Origin: DATATV01 sp035551355
GTDB lineage: Bacteria > Actinomycetota > Actinomycetes > Mycobacteriales > Pseudonocardiaceae
Direction of reading: 5' to 3'
Assembly: GCA_035551355.1 (NCBI GenBank)
Contig: DASZNF010000078.1
Location: 52,748-116,747, forward strand
DNA: 64,000 bases
The notes under the pieces are model-generated. The model did not search any database. It was not told where the DNA came from and was given only the letters and a program-made list of their open reading frames with translations. Every line of letters starts with the position of its first letter. Position 1 is the stretch's first letter. A program made the position numbers and the translations under genes. Shown in pieces: positions 17,057 to 24,788 of the stretch.

Positions 17057-17072
17057 TCAGCCGGTGACCACC
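17041..17072 (+). terminator. Hairpin overlapping the stop codon
   Basis: Perfect 11-bp inverted repeat GGTGGTCACCG / CGGTGACCACC with a ten-base loop that contains the TGA stop of the MarR-oxidoreductase gene. Likely terminator separating it from the siderophore locus. Confidence 0.7.
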
Positions 17073-17199
17073 TCGGTGATCAACGATTCCTTGGTGGGAA
17101 ACCGGACTGACGACCTTCTCGCGAGCACACCAGGTCGGCACAGGCCGACCTGCGCGGCAATCCCGGTGAACTCGCTCACCCGGTCTTGATTCTGGCACC

Positions 17200-17218
17200 T
17201 TAGGTGAGGCTAACCTAA
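17200..17218. promoter_or_regulatory. Iron box (IdeR/DmdR) before the ferric reductase gene
   Basis: TTAGGTGAGGCTAACCTAA differs by one base from the ideal 19-bp box TTAGGTTAGGCTAACCTAA bound by Fe2+-loaded IdeR/DmdR repressors. It lies 42 bases before the siderophore-interacting protein start, so the gene should be repressed by iron. Confidence 0.9.
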
Positions 17219-17260
17219 TGGGCAGGCATACTCAACGTCGCGCTCACCGAAGGAGGCCGC

Positions 17261-18076
17261 GTGGCCGTCCGCACCTCGCCCTCGCCCGGTCCGCCCACCC
17301 TGTCCGGCCGGCCGGTCGGTCTGTTCCGGGCGCGGGTCAGCGGGCGCACCACGCTCGGTCCGCATCTGGTGCGGATCAGCCTCACCGGACCGGACCTGGC
17401 CCGCTTCCACAGCGACGGGCCCGACCAGCGGGTGAAGCTGTTGCTCCCCCGCCCCGGCCAGGACGCGCCGCACGTGGACGCGGACACGACGCCACGCGCG
17501 GTGCTGGCCATGTCGCCGGACACCCGGCCGGTCATGCGGACCTACACGGTTCGCGCCCATCGGCCCGAGACCGGCGAGGTGGACATCGACTTCGTGTTGC
17601 ACGGTGCGCACGGCGGCCCGGCCTCGCAGTGGGCGGCCACCGCCCAGCCCGGCGCCGAGGCGGCGCTCTACGGCCCGGTCGCGGCCTACCGGCCGCCGGA
17701 AACCGTTGCCTGGCAACTGATCGTGGGCGACGACACCGCGCTGCCCGCGATCGGCGCGATCACCGAGCAGCTGACCACCCCGGCGCGGATTTTCATCGAG
17801 GTCGGCGAGCGGGCCGACCGGCAGCCGCTGGCCTGCGCCGAGGACGCGGTCACCTGGCTGTACCGGGGCGACGAGCCCGCGGGCGCAGGCACTCGGCTGC
17901 TGGACGCGGTGCGGGCGGCTGGTTTCCCGGACGGGGCGCCGTATGCCTGGCTGGCCGGCGAGCAGGCCGCGGTGCGCGATCTGCGCAGGCATCTGGTCGG
18001 CGAGCGCGGCTTTGCCAAGGAGGACGTGTACTTCTGCGGGTACTGGCGACGCGGCCGCAGCGAGGAGGACGCGTGA
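17261..18076 (+). CDS. Siderophore-interacting protein (FAD ferric-siderophore reductase)
   Basis: A 271-residue SIP/ViuB-type flavoprotein. An N-terminal FAD-binding barrel carries the RTYTVR motif (R-x-Y-T flavin contact) and VDIDFVLHGAHGGPASQWA. An NAD(P)H-binding C-terminal domain follows (QLIVGDDTALPAIGAI ... YAWLAGEQAAVRDLRRHLVGERG ... FCGYWRRGRSEEDA). It reduces Fe(III) in imported siderophores and releases Fe(II) in the cytoplasm. The start is GTG 17261 with a perfect AAGGAGG site, and an iron box lies upstream. It is convergent with the two ABC half-transporter genes that probably import the ferric siderophore, an arrangement reminiscent of mycobacterial IrtAB with its SIP domain. 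Confidence 0.92.
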   Translation: MAVRTSPSPGPPTLSGRPVGLFRARVSGRTTLGPHLVRISLTGPDLARFHSDGPDQRVKLLLPRPGQDAPHVDADTTPRAVLAMSPDTRPVMRTYTVRAHRPETGEVDIDFVLHGAHGGPASQWAATAQPGAEAALYGPVAAYRPPETVAWQLIVGDDTALPAIGAITEQLTTPARIFIEVGERADRQPLACAEDAVTWLYRGDEPAGAGTRLLDAVRAAGFPDGAPYAWLAGEQAAVRDLRRHLVGERGFAKEDVYFCGYWRRGRSEEDA

Positions 18077-18125
18077 GCCGGGCGGCCACGCGCAACCACT
18101 GATCAGCCGACGGCCCATGCGCCCG

Positions 18126-18160
18126 CTGATCGGCGAACCGCTCGATTGCCTGCCGATCAG
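18126..18160. terminator. Possible bidirectional terminator
   Basis: Inverted repeat CTGATCGGC / GCCGATCAG with a 17-base loop in the 140-base gap between the convergent ferric-reductase and ABC genes. Confidence 0.45.
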
Positions 18161-18217
18161 CACACCTCCGTTGTTCGGCGCGTCGCCCGGGCGGTCGCCG
18201 GCCGACGCGATCGCCGG

Positions 18218-19972
18218 TCAGCGGGTGGCCCGGGCCGCCGCCCACGCCGCCCACAGCCGGGCGTATTCCCCTTGCCGCTCCAGCAGTTCCGCATGCGAGC
18301 CCTGCTCCACGATCCGCCCGTCGGCCAGCACCACGATCTCGTCGGCGGTCATGGCCTGGGTGAGCCGGTGGGCCACGACCAGGCTGGTGCGACCCGGCAA
18401 CGCGGCATCGGCGGCGCGTTCCAGTTCGCGCGCCCCGGCCGAGCCCGCGTCGGCCGTCGCCTCGTCCAGCACCGCGACCGGCGGGTCGGCCAGCACCAGC
18501 CGGGCCAGCGCCAGCTGCTGGGCCTGGGTCACCGTCAGCTGCCATCCGCCCTCGCCGACCAGCGTGTCCAGGCCGGATGGCAGGCCGCGCACCCAGCCCA
18601 GCGCACCGACCGTGTCCAATGCCTTGTGCAGCAAGGATTGCTCAGCGCCGGGCGCGGCCAGCCGGAGGTCCTCGGCCAGGGTGCCGTGGAACACGTGGCC
18701 CTCCTGGCTGAGCAAGGTAACCGTGTGCGCCAACGTCGCACTGTCCAGTTCGGACAGGGGCACGCCGCCGATGGACACCGTGCCACCGCTGGGTTCGCGC
18801 ACTCCGGCGATGATGGTGGCCAGTGTGGTCTTGCCCGCGCCGGACGCACCGACCAGTGCCACCTTCGCGCCCGGCCGCACGGTCAGTTCCACCGGGTGCA
18901 GTACCGGCCGTCCGGGCTGGTACTCGTGCCACACGCCGCGCACGGTCAGCTCAGATCCCCTGGGGTGCACCGGATTCACCGGCGCGGACGGCAGCGGCAG
19001 CTCGGCCACGCCGATGATGCGGCCGGTGGCCACCAGCGCGCCCTGCGCGTCGTGGAACTGGCCGAGCAGCGTGTTGAACGGGTCGAACAGGCGGTGGAAG
19101 TACAGCGCGGCCGCGCTGGCCGTGCCGATGGTGATGGCGTCCGCGCGCACCAGCACGAAACTCAGCACCAGCACGGTGGCCAGGCCGAGCAGCTCGCCGC
19201 CGTTCAGTTTGCCGAAGAACTTGGTGCTCAGCAACGAGATCCGCAGCGACCAGCGCATGGAATCCCGGGAGTGCGCAGCGAACCGGCGTTCCCGGGATTC
19301 GGTGATGCCGAACGCGCGGGCGACGTCGGCGCCGTCCACCGACTCCACGAACTCCTGCGAGCGCAGGCTGGCCGCCTGGCGCATGCTGCGCTGCACGGAC
19401 AACGCGGTGCGCAGCAGCCAGCGCACCGCGAACGCCTGCAACGGCAGGCAGGCCAGCGCGCCCAGCGCCAGCCGCCAGTCCAGCAGGACGAGGCTGCCCA
19501 GGGTGAGCAGAATGGTCAGGCCCGCGGTGAGCAGCGTGGGCACCAGTTCGCCGACCGCGGTGGACAGGATGCTCATATCCTCGTTCAGCCGGGTGAGCAG
19601 ATCGCCCCGCCCCGCCTGCTCCACATCGGTTTGCGGCAGGCGCAGCGCGCGGCCGAGCACGCTTTCCCGCAGCAGCGCGGCGATCCGCTCCCCCGCCGCC
19701 GCGACCAGTGCGCTGCCGGTCGCGGTGAACGCGCCCTGCACCAGCGCCACCGCCAGCAGAACGGGACACCACCAGGCGATGGTGGAGATCGGGCTGTGTG
19801 CGATCACGAGGTCGACGATGTGGCCGAGCACCCATGGGCCGAGCATGCTCGCGGCCAGCCCGGCCACCACCAGCGCGAGGCCACCCAGGGCGCGGGGACG
19901 ATCGTCGCGCAAGAGCCACAGGATGGCCCGCCGGGACTGGGCGGCTCCGGCTACCGGAAAGGAATCGATCAT
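18218..19972 (-). CDS. ABC half-transporter, siderophore-locus subunit 2 (intact Walker A/B, degenerate signature)
   Basis: A 584-residue type I exporter-fold half-transporter: six membrane segments, then an ATPase domain. Walker A is intact (GASGAGKT), as are Walker B with its glutamate (VAVLDEATAD) and the H-loop (VVAHRL). The ABC signature LSGGQ is replaced by LTVTQ. The start ATG overlaps the stop of the partner gene (ATGA), so the two form an obligate heterodimer by genetics. Pairs of this type beside SIP genes (YbtPQ, IrtAB) import ferric siderophores despite an exporter fold. That direction is inference here. The operon starts at a divergent promoter with iron boxes. Confidence 0.88.
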   Translation of the reverse strand: MIDSFPVAGAAQSRRAILWLLRDDRPRALGGLALVVAGLAASMLGPWVLGHIVDLVIAHSPISTIAWWCPVLLAVALVQGAFTATGSALVAAAGERIAALLRESVLGRALRLPQTDVEQAGRGDLLTRLNEDMSILSTAVGELVPTLLTAGLTILLTLGSLVLLDWRLALGALACLPLQAFAVRWLLRTALSVQRSMRQAASLRSQEFVESVDGADVARAFGITESRERRFAAHSRDSMRWSLRISLLSTKFFGKLNGGELLGLATVLVLSFVLVRADAITIGTASAAALYFHRLFDPFNTLLGQFHDAQGALVATGRIIGVAELPLPSAPVNPVHPRGSELTVRGVWHEYQPGRPVLHPVELTVRPGAKVALVGASGAGKTTLATIIAGVREPSGGTVSIGGVPLSELDSATLAHTVTLLSQEGHVFHGTLAEDLRLAAPGAEQSLLHKALDTVGALGWVRGLPSGLDTLVGEGGWQLTVTQAQQLALARLVLADPPVAVLDEATADAGSAGARELERAADAALPGRTSLVVAHRLTQAMTADEIVVLADGRIVEQGSHAELLERQGEYARLWAAWAAARATR

Positions 19973-21708
19973 GTCAGCACCAGGTCGCGGTAGTCGGGTT
20001 CGGCGTTGCTGAGGTCGGCGTGCGTGCCTTCGGCGTGGATTCCGCCGTCCCGCACCAGCACCACTCTGTCCACAATCGACAAGAGGTTGGGACTGCTGGT
20101 GAACAGCAGCGTGGTGCGGCCGGCGCGGTCGGCCCTGATCCCGTCGGCGATGCGGGCCTCGGTGGCCGCGTCCACCGCCGTGGTCGGGTCGTGCAGCACC
20201 AGCACCGCGGGCGCGGCGGCCAGGGCGCGGGCCAGGGCCAGGCGCTGGCGCTGGCCGCCGGACAGCGAGCGGCCGCGTTCGGTGATCTCGGTGTCCACCC
20301 CGTCGGGCAACCCGGCCACGATGTCCTCGGCGGCCGCGGCCCGCAGGGCCGGGTCGAGCCGGTCGGCGGGCCCATGGGCGAGCACGTTGTCCCGCACGGT
20401 GCCGGAGAACAGGGGCGCGTCGTGAGCCGACACCCCGATCGCCTCGCGGAGATCGGCCAACCGCAGCGTGCGGATGTCCACGCCGTCAAGGCGGATCGCG
20501 CCGGAGGGCGGATCTTCCTTGCGGGACAACCAGTTCAACAGCGCGATCGCGTCGGTGGGCTCCGGACAGACCACGCCGACCGACTCCCCGGCGGCGACAT
20601 TCAGGCGCAGCGAAGCGATGTCGACGTCCAGCGCGCCGACCACCGACGCGGGCCGGCCGGCACCCTCGGTGACGGCGGGCGGGGTGGCCAGCGCGTCGGC
20701 CACCCGCTGGGCCGACACCCGGGCTCCCGCCAGGAGGCGCGCGGCGCCGGCGATGATGGAAAACGGCCCGATCAGCGCCGAGGCCAGGCCGACCGCGGTG
20801 ACGATCTGGCCGATGCTGATCTTGCCCTGGTCGGCCAGGATGCCGGCGATCAGCGCCGCCACCGCGAGGAACACTCCGGTCAGCACGGTGTTCAGCCCGT
20901 CGTAGCCGGCCTGTGCGGCGGCCGAGCGCACCGCGGCGCCGCGGGATTGCTCGCTGGTGTGGTGAAACCGGCGCAGTGCCTCTTCGGTGCCGCCGATGCC
21001 GGTCAGGGTGCGCAGGCCGCGCACGTAGTCGGCGGCCTGCTGGCTGGCCTGGGCCGCGGTGGCCCGCTGGGCCCGCACCCGGTTGGCCACCGGTCCGGCC
21101 AGCCGGCGCATGAGCAGTAGCCACAGCGGCAGGCCGAGCAGGATGAACAGGCCCAGTGGCACCGAAATCGACAGCAGCACGGCGGCGGCGACGATCAGTG
21201 CGCCGACGGCGGACAGGATGCGCCGGATGCCGCTGTTGTACATGCCGACCCCGGCGGCGTCCACGCTCGTGGTGGACAGCAGCGCACCGGAACCGGGCCC
21301 GGCGCCCTCCGCGCCGCGCGGGTCGAGCACCCGGCGGACCAGCAGCACCCGCAGTGCGTGGCCGGTGCCCTCGATACCCCGGGTGCCGTTGCGCAGCCCG
21401 ATCCGCATGGCCGAGGTGAGCACCAGGAAAAGCAGGGCCAGCACGGCGATCCAGACGATCAGCGCGACCGGGTCGCCGGGTGCGATGGCCCGGTCGATCA
21501 CCTCGCCCAGCACGATCGGCACGGCGGTTTCCGCACCCTGGTGCAGCGCGGTGAACAGCGAGCCGGCGATCAGCTGACGGCGGCCGAGACGCAGTGAATA
21601 CCGGATCACTGTGCCCGGCGTCACCGGGTCCGGCACCGGTTCGGGCGAGTGACGCTCGTCGGGCACCCGGGGCCGGACCAGGGCGGCAAGGGCGGAAGTG
21701 GGTGTCAC
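19969..21708 (-). CDS. ABC half-transporter, siderophore-locus subunit 1 (degenerate Walker A, intact signature)
   Basis: A 579-residue half-transporter with an N-terminal membrane domain (about residues 40-310) and an ATPase domain. Here the Walker A lysine motif is lost (GVVCPEPTDAIALL in place of GxxGxGKST). The Walker B glutamate is proline (LVLHDPTTAVD) and the H-loop histidine is missing (LLFTSSPN), while the signature LSGGQRQR is perfect. It complements its partner: together they can form only one working ATP site. Start is GTG 21708. It is first in a two-gene iron-regulated operon divergent from the biosynthetic operon. Confidence 0.88.
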   Translation of the reverse strand: MTPTSALAALVRPRVPDERHSPEPVPDPVTPGTVIRYSLRLGRRQLIAGSLFTALHQGAETAVPIVLGEVIDRAIAPGDPVALIVWIAVLALLFLVLTSAMRIGLRNGTRGIEGTGHALRVLLVRRVLDPRGAEGAGPGSGALLSTTSVDAAGVGMYNSGIRRILSAVGALIVAAAVLLSISVPLGLFILLGLPLWLLLMRRLAGPVANRVRAQRATAAQASQQAADYVRGLRTLTGIGGTEEALRRFHHTSEQSRGAAVRSAAAQAGYDGLNTVLTGVFLAVAALIAGILADQGKISIGQIVTAVGLASALIGPFSIIAGAARLLAGARVSAQRVADALATPPAVTEGAGRPASVVGALDVDIASLRLNVAAGESVGVVCPEPTDAIALLNWLSRKEDPPSGAIRLDGVDIRTLRLADLREAIGVSAHDAPLFSGTVRDNVLAHGPADRLDPALRAAAAEDIVAGLPDGVDTEITERGRSLSGGQRQRLALARALAAAPAVLVLHDPTTAVDAATEARIADGIRADRAGRTTLLFTSSPNLLSIVDRVVLVRDGGIHAEGTHADLSNAEPDYRDLVLT

Positions 21709-21729
21709 CGGGTCACCCTAGCAAGTAAC

Positions 21730-21748
21730 TTAGGTAAGGCTAAGCAGA
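21730..21748. promoter_or_regulatory. Iron box of divergent siderophore promoters, copy 1
   Basis: TTAGGTAAGGCTAAGCAGA keeps the left half and core of the IdeR/DmdR box but has a weaker right end. It is placed to repress the ABC transporter operon (minus strand) and possibly the biosynthetic operon. Confidence 0.75.
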
Positions 21749-21754
21749 CTCTTG

Positions 21755-21773
21755 TGAGGTTAGCCTTACCTGA
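21755..21773. promoter_or_regulatory. Iron box of divergent siderophore promoters, copy 2
   Basis: TGAGGTTAGCCTTACCTGA, read on the other strand as TCAGGTAAGGCTAACCTCA, a good IdeR/DmdR-type box. It lies 50 bases before the first biosynthetic gene and probably controls the whole operon. Confidence 0.8.
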
Positions 21774-21822
21774 GTTACGCTCCGGTCGATTGAGTGCGGA
21801 AGAGTTGAAGGGAGACCGGACC

Positions 21823-23244
21823 GTGAGCGAGGCTGTTTCGCGGTATTCCCGTATTGTCGAACAGCACCTGCCCGACGATCCCAATGACGTGGTCAAAGCA
21901 TTCGCCGCCAACAGCGCTTTTCGCGCGGCGGAATGGGAGGAACTGACCACCGAAGGTGATCCCTATCGCAGGCCGGTCCGCCCGGACGACCTGGCCTGGC
22001 TGGACTACGCCAAGCCGATGCCGGTGGAAAAAGCGCTGCGCCTGAGCGCTTTGCTCGGACATCGCATGCTGCGCAACATCTACGACGCCGACCTGCTCTA
22101 CCTGCCGCCTGCCGACAGCGACGCGGCCCGCGCGGACCGATCGGCGTTCTACTGCGACGCCAACCGGGTCCTGTCCGCACTGGCCAAGCCGGTGCTGGAG
22201 CGGCACCTGTTCACCCTGCTGGACGGCCAGCGCCCGGAACCGGCCAGGCCGGAACTGGGCACGGTGATCGCCGCCGCACAGGAATATCTGGGCCGGCGCA
22301 CAGAAAACCCGGGCGCGGCGTTCGACGCGGTGTCCGACACCAAGGGCAAGAAGGAAGCCACGACCTTCCTCATGGTGCAGCTCACCGCGATCCTGCCCGC
22401 GATGCACGCCGCGACCGGCCGGATGGCGCTGGGCGAGTACGGCCTGGCCCATCCCGGATTGCGGGAAATCCTGCTGAATGCCTACCACCGCTGGGAAGCC
22501 GACTCGGCCTACTACACCGATCTGCTGGCCGGCGCGGAACTCAGGCCGGCCACCGCCGCCTACTGGCAGCTCTACCTGAGCACCTCGCTGGCCCGCGGCA
22601 ACTACCTGCATTACCTGGCCACCAACCGGGAACACGCGTTCGCCTTCCTCGGCGCCTTCGTGCAGCAGCAGATCGACCGCGCGACCACCGCGCAGCGCTA
22701 CACCGAGGTGTTCACCGAGGGCCTCGGCGGGTCCACCCGGTACTTCCACGGCATCGGCGAGCTGACTCCGGAATCGGTGCGGGAACTGGTCACCACGCTG
22801 CTGCGCCCACTGGTGGACAAGTTCGGCGATCGGGTGCTGCGCGATTTCCACCGCGGTTTCTCCGACGCGGTATGGCTGGCCGAGCTGTGGGACACCGATC
22901 TGGCCACCCAGGTCGGCTGGGCCGACAAGATCGAGGAGTACCAGCAGCACGCGGTCACCGTCGACCGCTATCTCACCGACAACAACATCACGGTGGACCT
23001 GGACACCTTCGTGGAGTCCAACGAGGAGACCTCCACCACCCACGTGCACGACGAGCACCGGCTGGTGATGATCGAGGTCGGCCAGATGCACTTCTGGAAC
23101 AACGTCACCCACAAGATCGAGCTCAACCAGGGCGACAAGCTACTCATCCCGGTGTCCCGGCTGCACGGTTCGACGGTGCTGTCCGGGGAGTGCACCTATC
23201 ATCAGCCCATCATTCCCGACGAGATGCTGCGGGAATTGATTTGA
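21823..23244 (+). CDS. SznF/GrbD-like cupin protein, predicted N-N bond-forming enzyme of graminine synthesis
   Basis: A 473-residue protein. Residues 1-130 match the N-terminal helical domain of SznF (DPYRRPVRPDDLAWLDY ... IYDADLLYLP), residues ~140-335 its heme-oxygenase-like middle domain (YWQLYLSTSLARGNYLHYL), and the end is a cupin. The cupin metal triad falls at H407-V-H409 and H448, the same numbers I recall for SznF. In the middle domain the usual diiron set is incomplete: residues 307-318 read YFHGIGELTPES where H-x3-D/E-x2-H is expected. SznF builds the nitrosourea of streptozotocin; GrbD of gramibactin is implicated in graminine, a C-diazeniumdiolate. Start is GTG 21823 with AAGGGAG. 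First gene of the iron-regulated operon; it overlaps the next gene by four bases. Confidence 0.85.
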   Translation: MSEAVSRYSRIVEQHLPDDPNDVVKAFAANSAFRAAEWEELTTEGDPYRRPVRPDDLAWLDYAKPMPVEKALRLSALLGHRMLRNIYDADLLYLPPADSDAARADRSAFYCDANRVLSALAKPVLERHLFTLLDGQRPEPARPELGTVIAAAQEYLGRRTENPGAAFDAVSDTKGKKEATTFLMVQLTAILPAMHAATGRMALGEYGLAHPGLREILLNAYHRWEADSAYYTDLLAGAELRPATAAYWQLYLSTSLARGNYLHYLATNREHAFAFLGAFVQQQIDRATTAQRYTEVFTEGLGGSTRYFHGIGELTPESVRELVTTLLRPLVDKFGDRVLRDFHRGFSDAVWLAELWDTDLATQVGWADKIEEYQQHAVTVDRYLTDNNITVDLDTFVESNEETSTTHVHDEHRLVMIEVGQMHFWNNVTHKIELNQGDKLLIPVSRLHGSTVLSGECTYHQPIIPDEMLRELI

Positions 23245-24770
23245 CCCTGGCGGATGGCATAGAAGAACTGACCATCGGCGCGCTACCGGACTGGGGGAGA
23301 GATACGGTCGAGGATTTCCTCGGCACCCTCGGTTCCACGGAATCCCCTTTTCCGTGCACTTTCGCGGTGGCCGCGGCGCGCCGGAAAACCCTCCGATTCG
23401 GTTTCGTCCCGGACCTGTCCGAGAAATCGACCTGGCGGTCGCTGCCGGACATCATGCGCGAGTACTTACGGATATATCAGGGATTGACCCGGGAGACCTC
23501 GCTGGTGATCTTCTTCGGCGACAGCGCCGGAGACCGTGATCTCGACGACTACTTCGCCCGGTTCTGGTCGGTGCTGCAGTACCTGCACGACACCGACGGC
23601 GCGCCGTGGCCGGCCGAGCTGCCCGCCGATCCGGAACACCCGTTGTGGGAGTTCAGTTTCGCCGGCACCGAGATCTTCGTGGTGTGCAACAACCCGGCCT
23701 ACGAGCACCGGCACAGCAGGCACAGCCCGCGGTTCGTGCTGACCTTCCAGCCACGGTGGGTGTTCGACGGACTGGAGCCGGAATCGCCGCGCGGACTGGC
23801 CGCCCGCCGGGTGATCCGCAAGCGGCTGCGCGCGTTCGACGGTCAGGAGCCCGCAGCCGAACTGGGGGGCTACGGCGATCCGGACAACCGCGAGTGGCGG
23901 CAGTACTTCCTGCCCGACCGCAACACCGAACAGGTGCCCGGCTGCCCGTTTCTGGCCCGGCCGAATGAGAACCCGAGCGAACCGGAGCCGACCGTGGACA
24001 ACAGCGGCCTCCGCGGCAAGGTGGCGGTGGTCACCGGCGCCGCCCAGGGTATCGGCGCGGCCGTGGTGGCCGCCCTGGCCGACCGAGGAGCGGTGGTCGG
24101 CGCCATCGACGTGAACGAGTCGCTGGTGACCCAGCTGGCCAAGGAGCACCTGGCCGACGGGCGGGCGGTGCGGGCGTTCTGCGCCGACGTGTCCTCGCCC
24201 GCGGCGGTGGACGCCGCGATCGCGGCGGTGGAGGCCGAGCTCGGGCCGATCGGCCTGCTGGCCAACGTGGCCGGGGTGCTGCGGCCCGCACCGGTGCTTG
24301 CGGCCGAGGATCAGGACTGGGCCAGCACCTTCGCGGTCAACACCGACGGGGTGTTCTACGCCTCCCGCGCGGTGGCCCGGCGGATGGTGCCGCGGGGTGC
24401 GGGCGCGATCATCACGGTCAGCTCCAACGCCGGTGGGGTGCCGCGCACCAACATGGCCGCCTACGCCGCGTCCAAGGCGGCGGCCACCATGTTCACCCGC
24501 TGCCTCGGCCTGGAGCTGGCGCGCAGCGGAATCCGGTGCAACGTGGTCTCGCCCGGTTCGACCGACACGGCCATGCAGCAGATGCTCGGCGCGGCCCCGG
24601 AGGCGGTGATCGCGGGTGATCCGGGCTCCTACCGGGTGGGCATTCCGCTCGGCCGGATCGCCGATCCGGCCGACATCGCCGACGCCGTGGTGTTCCTGGC
24701 CTCCGACCAGGCCCGGCACATCACCATGCAGGACCTCTACGTCGACGGCGGCGCCACGCTGCGCGCGTGA
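23241..24770 (+). CDS. YqcI/YcgG (GrbE/DcsA-like) domain fused to 2,3-dihydro-2,3-dihydroxybenzoate dehydrogenase
   Basis: A 509-residue frame starting at TTG within TTGA, the stop of the previous gene. Residues 1-~245 are a YqcI/YcgG domain (FPCTFAVAAARRKTLRFGF, VVCNNPAYEHRHSRHSPRFVLTF, GCPFL at 233-237). DcsA of this family is a heme enzyme that N-hydroxylates arginine, and GrbE accompanies GrbD in gramibactin loci. Residues ~255-509 are a short-chain dehydrogenase of the EntA/DhbA type (TGAAQGIGA, NVAGV, VSSNAG, YAASK), which oxidises 2,3-dihydro-DHB to DHB. A Pro/Glu-rich linker joins them. At codon 252 (GTG 23994) an internal start preceded by GGAG would give a normal 258-residue EntA. 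Fusion, dual start or a junction indel are all possible. Confidence 0.85.
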   Translation: MTLADGIEELTIGALPDWGRDTVEDFLGTLGSTESPFPCTFAVAAARRKTLRFGFVPDLSEKSTWRSLPDIMREYLRIYQGLTRETSLVIFFGDSAGDRDLDDYFARFWSVLQYLHDTDGAPWPAELPADPEHPLWEFSFAGTEIFVVCNNPAYEHRHSRHSPRFVLTFQPRWVFDGLEPESPRGLAARRVIRKRLRAFDGQEPAAELGGYGDPDNREWRQYFLPDRNTEQVPGCPFLARPNENPSEPEPTVDNSGLRGKVAVVTGAAQGIGAAVVAALADRGAVVGAIDVNESLVTQLAKEHLADGRAVRAFCADVSSPAAVDAAIAAVEAELGPIGLLANVAGVLRPAPVLAAEDQDWASTFAVNTDGVFYASRAVARRMVPRGAGAIITVSSNAGGVPRTNMAAYAASKAAATMFTRCLGLELARSGIRCNVVSPGSTDTAMQQMLGAAPEAVIAGDPGSYRVGIPLGRIADPADIADAVVFLASDQARHITMQDLYVDGGATLRA

Positions 24771-24788
24771 GCCAGGGAACGGAGTGCA

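Noticed and set aside
17210..18163. Minus-strand frame opposite the ferric reductase
   Set aside because: The plus frame has an iron box, a perfect ribosome site and SIP motifs; the minus frame has none.
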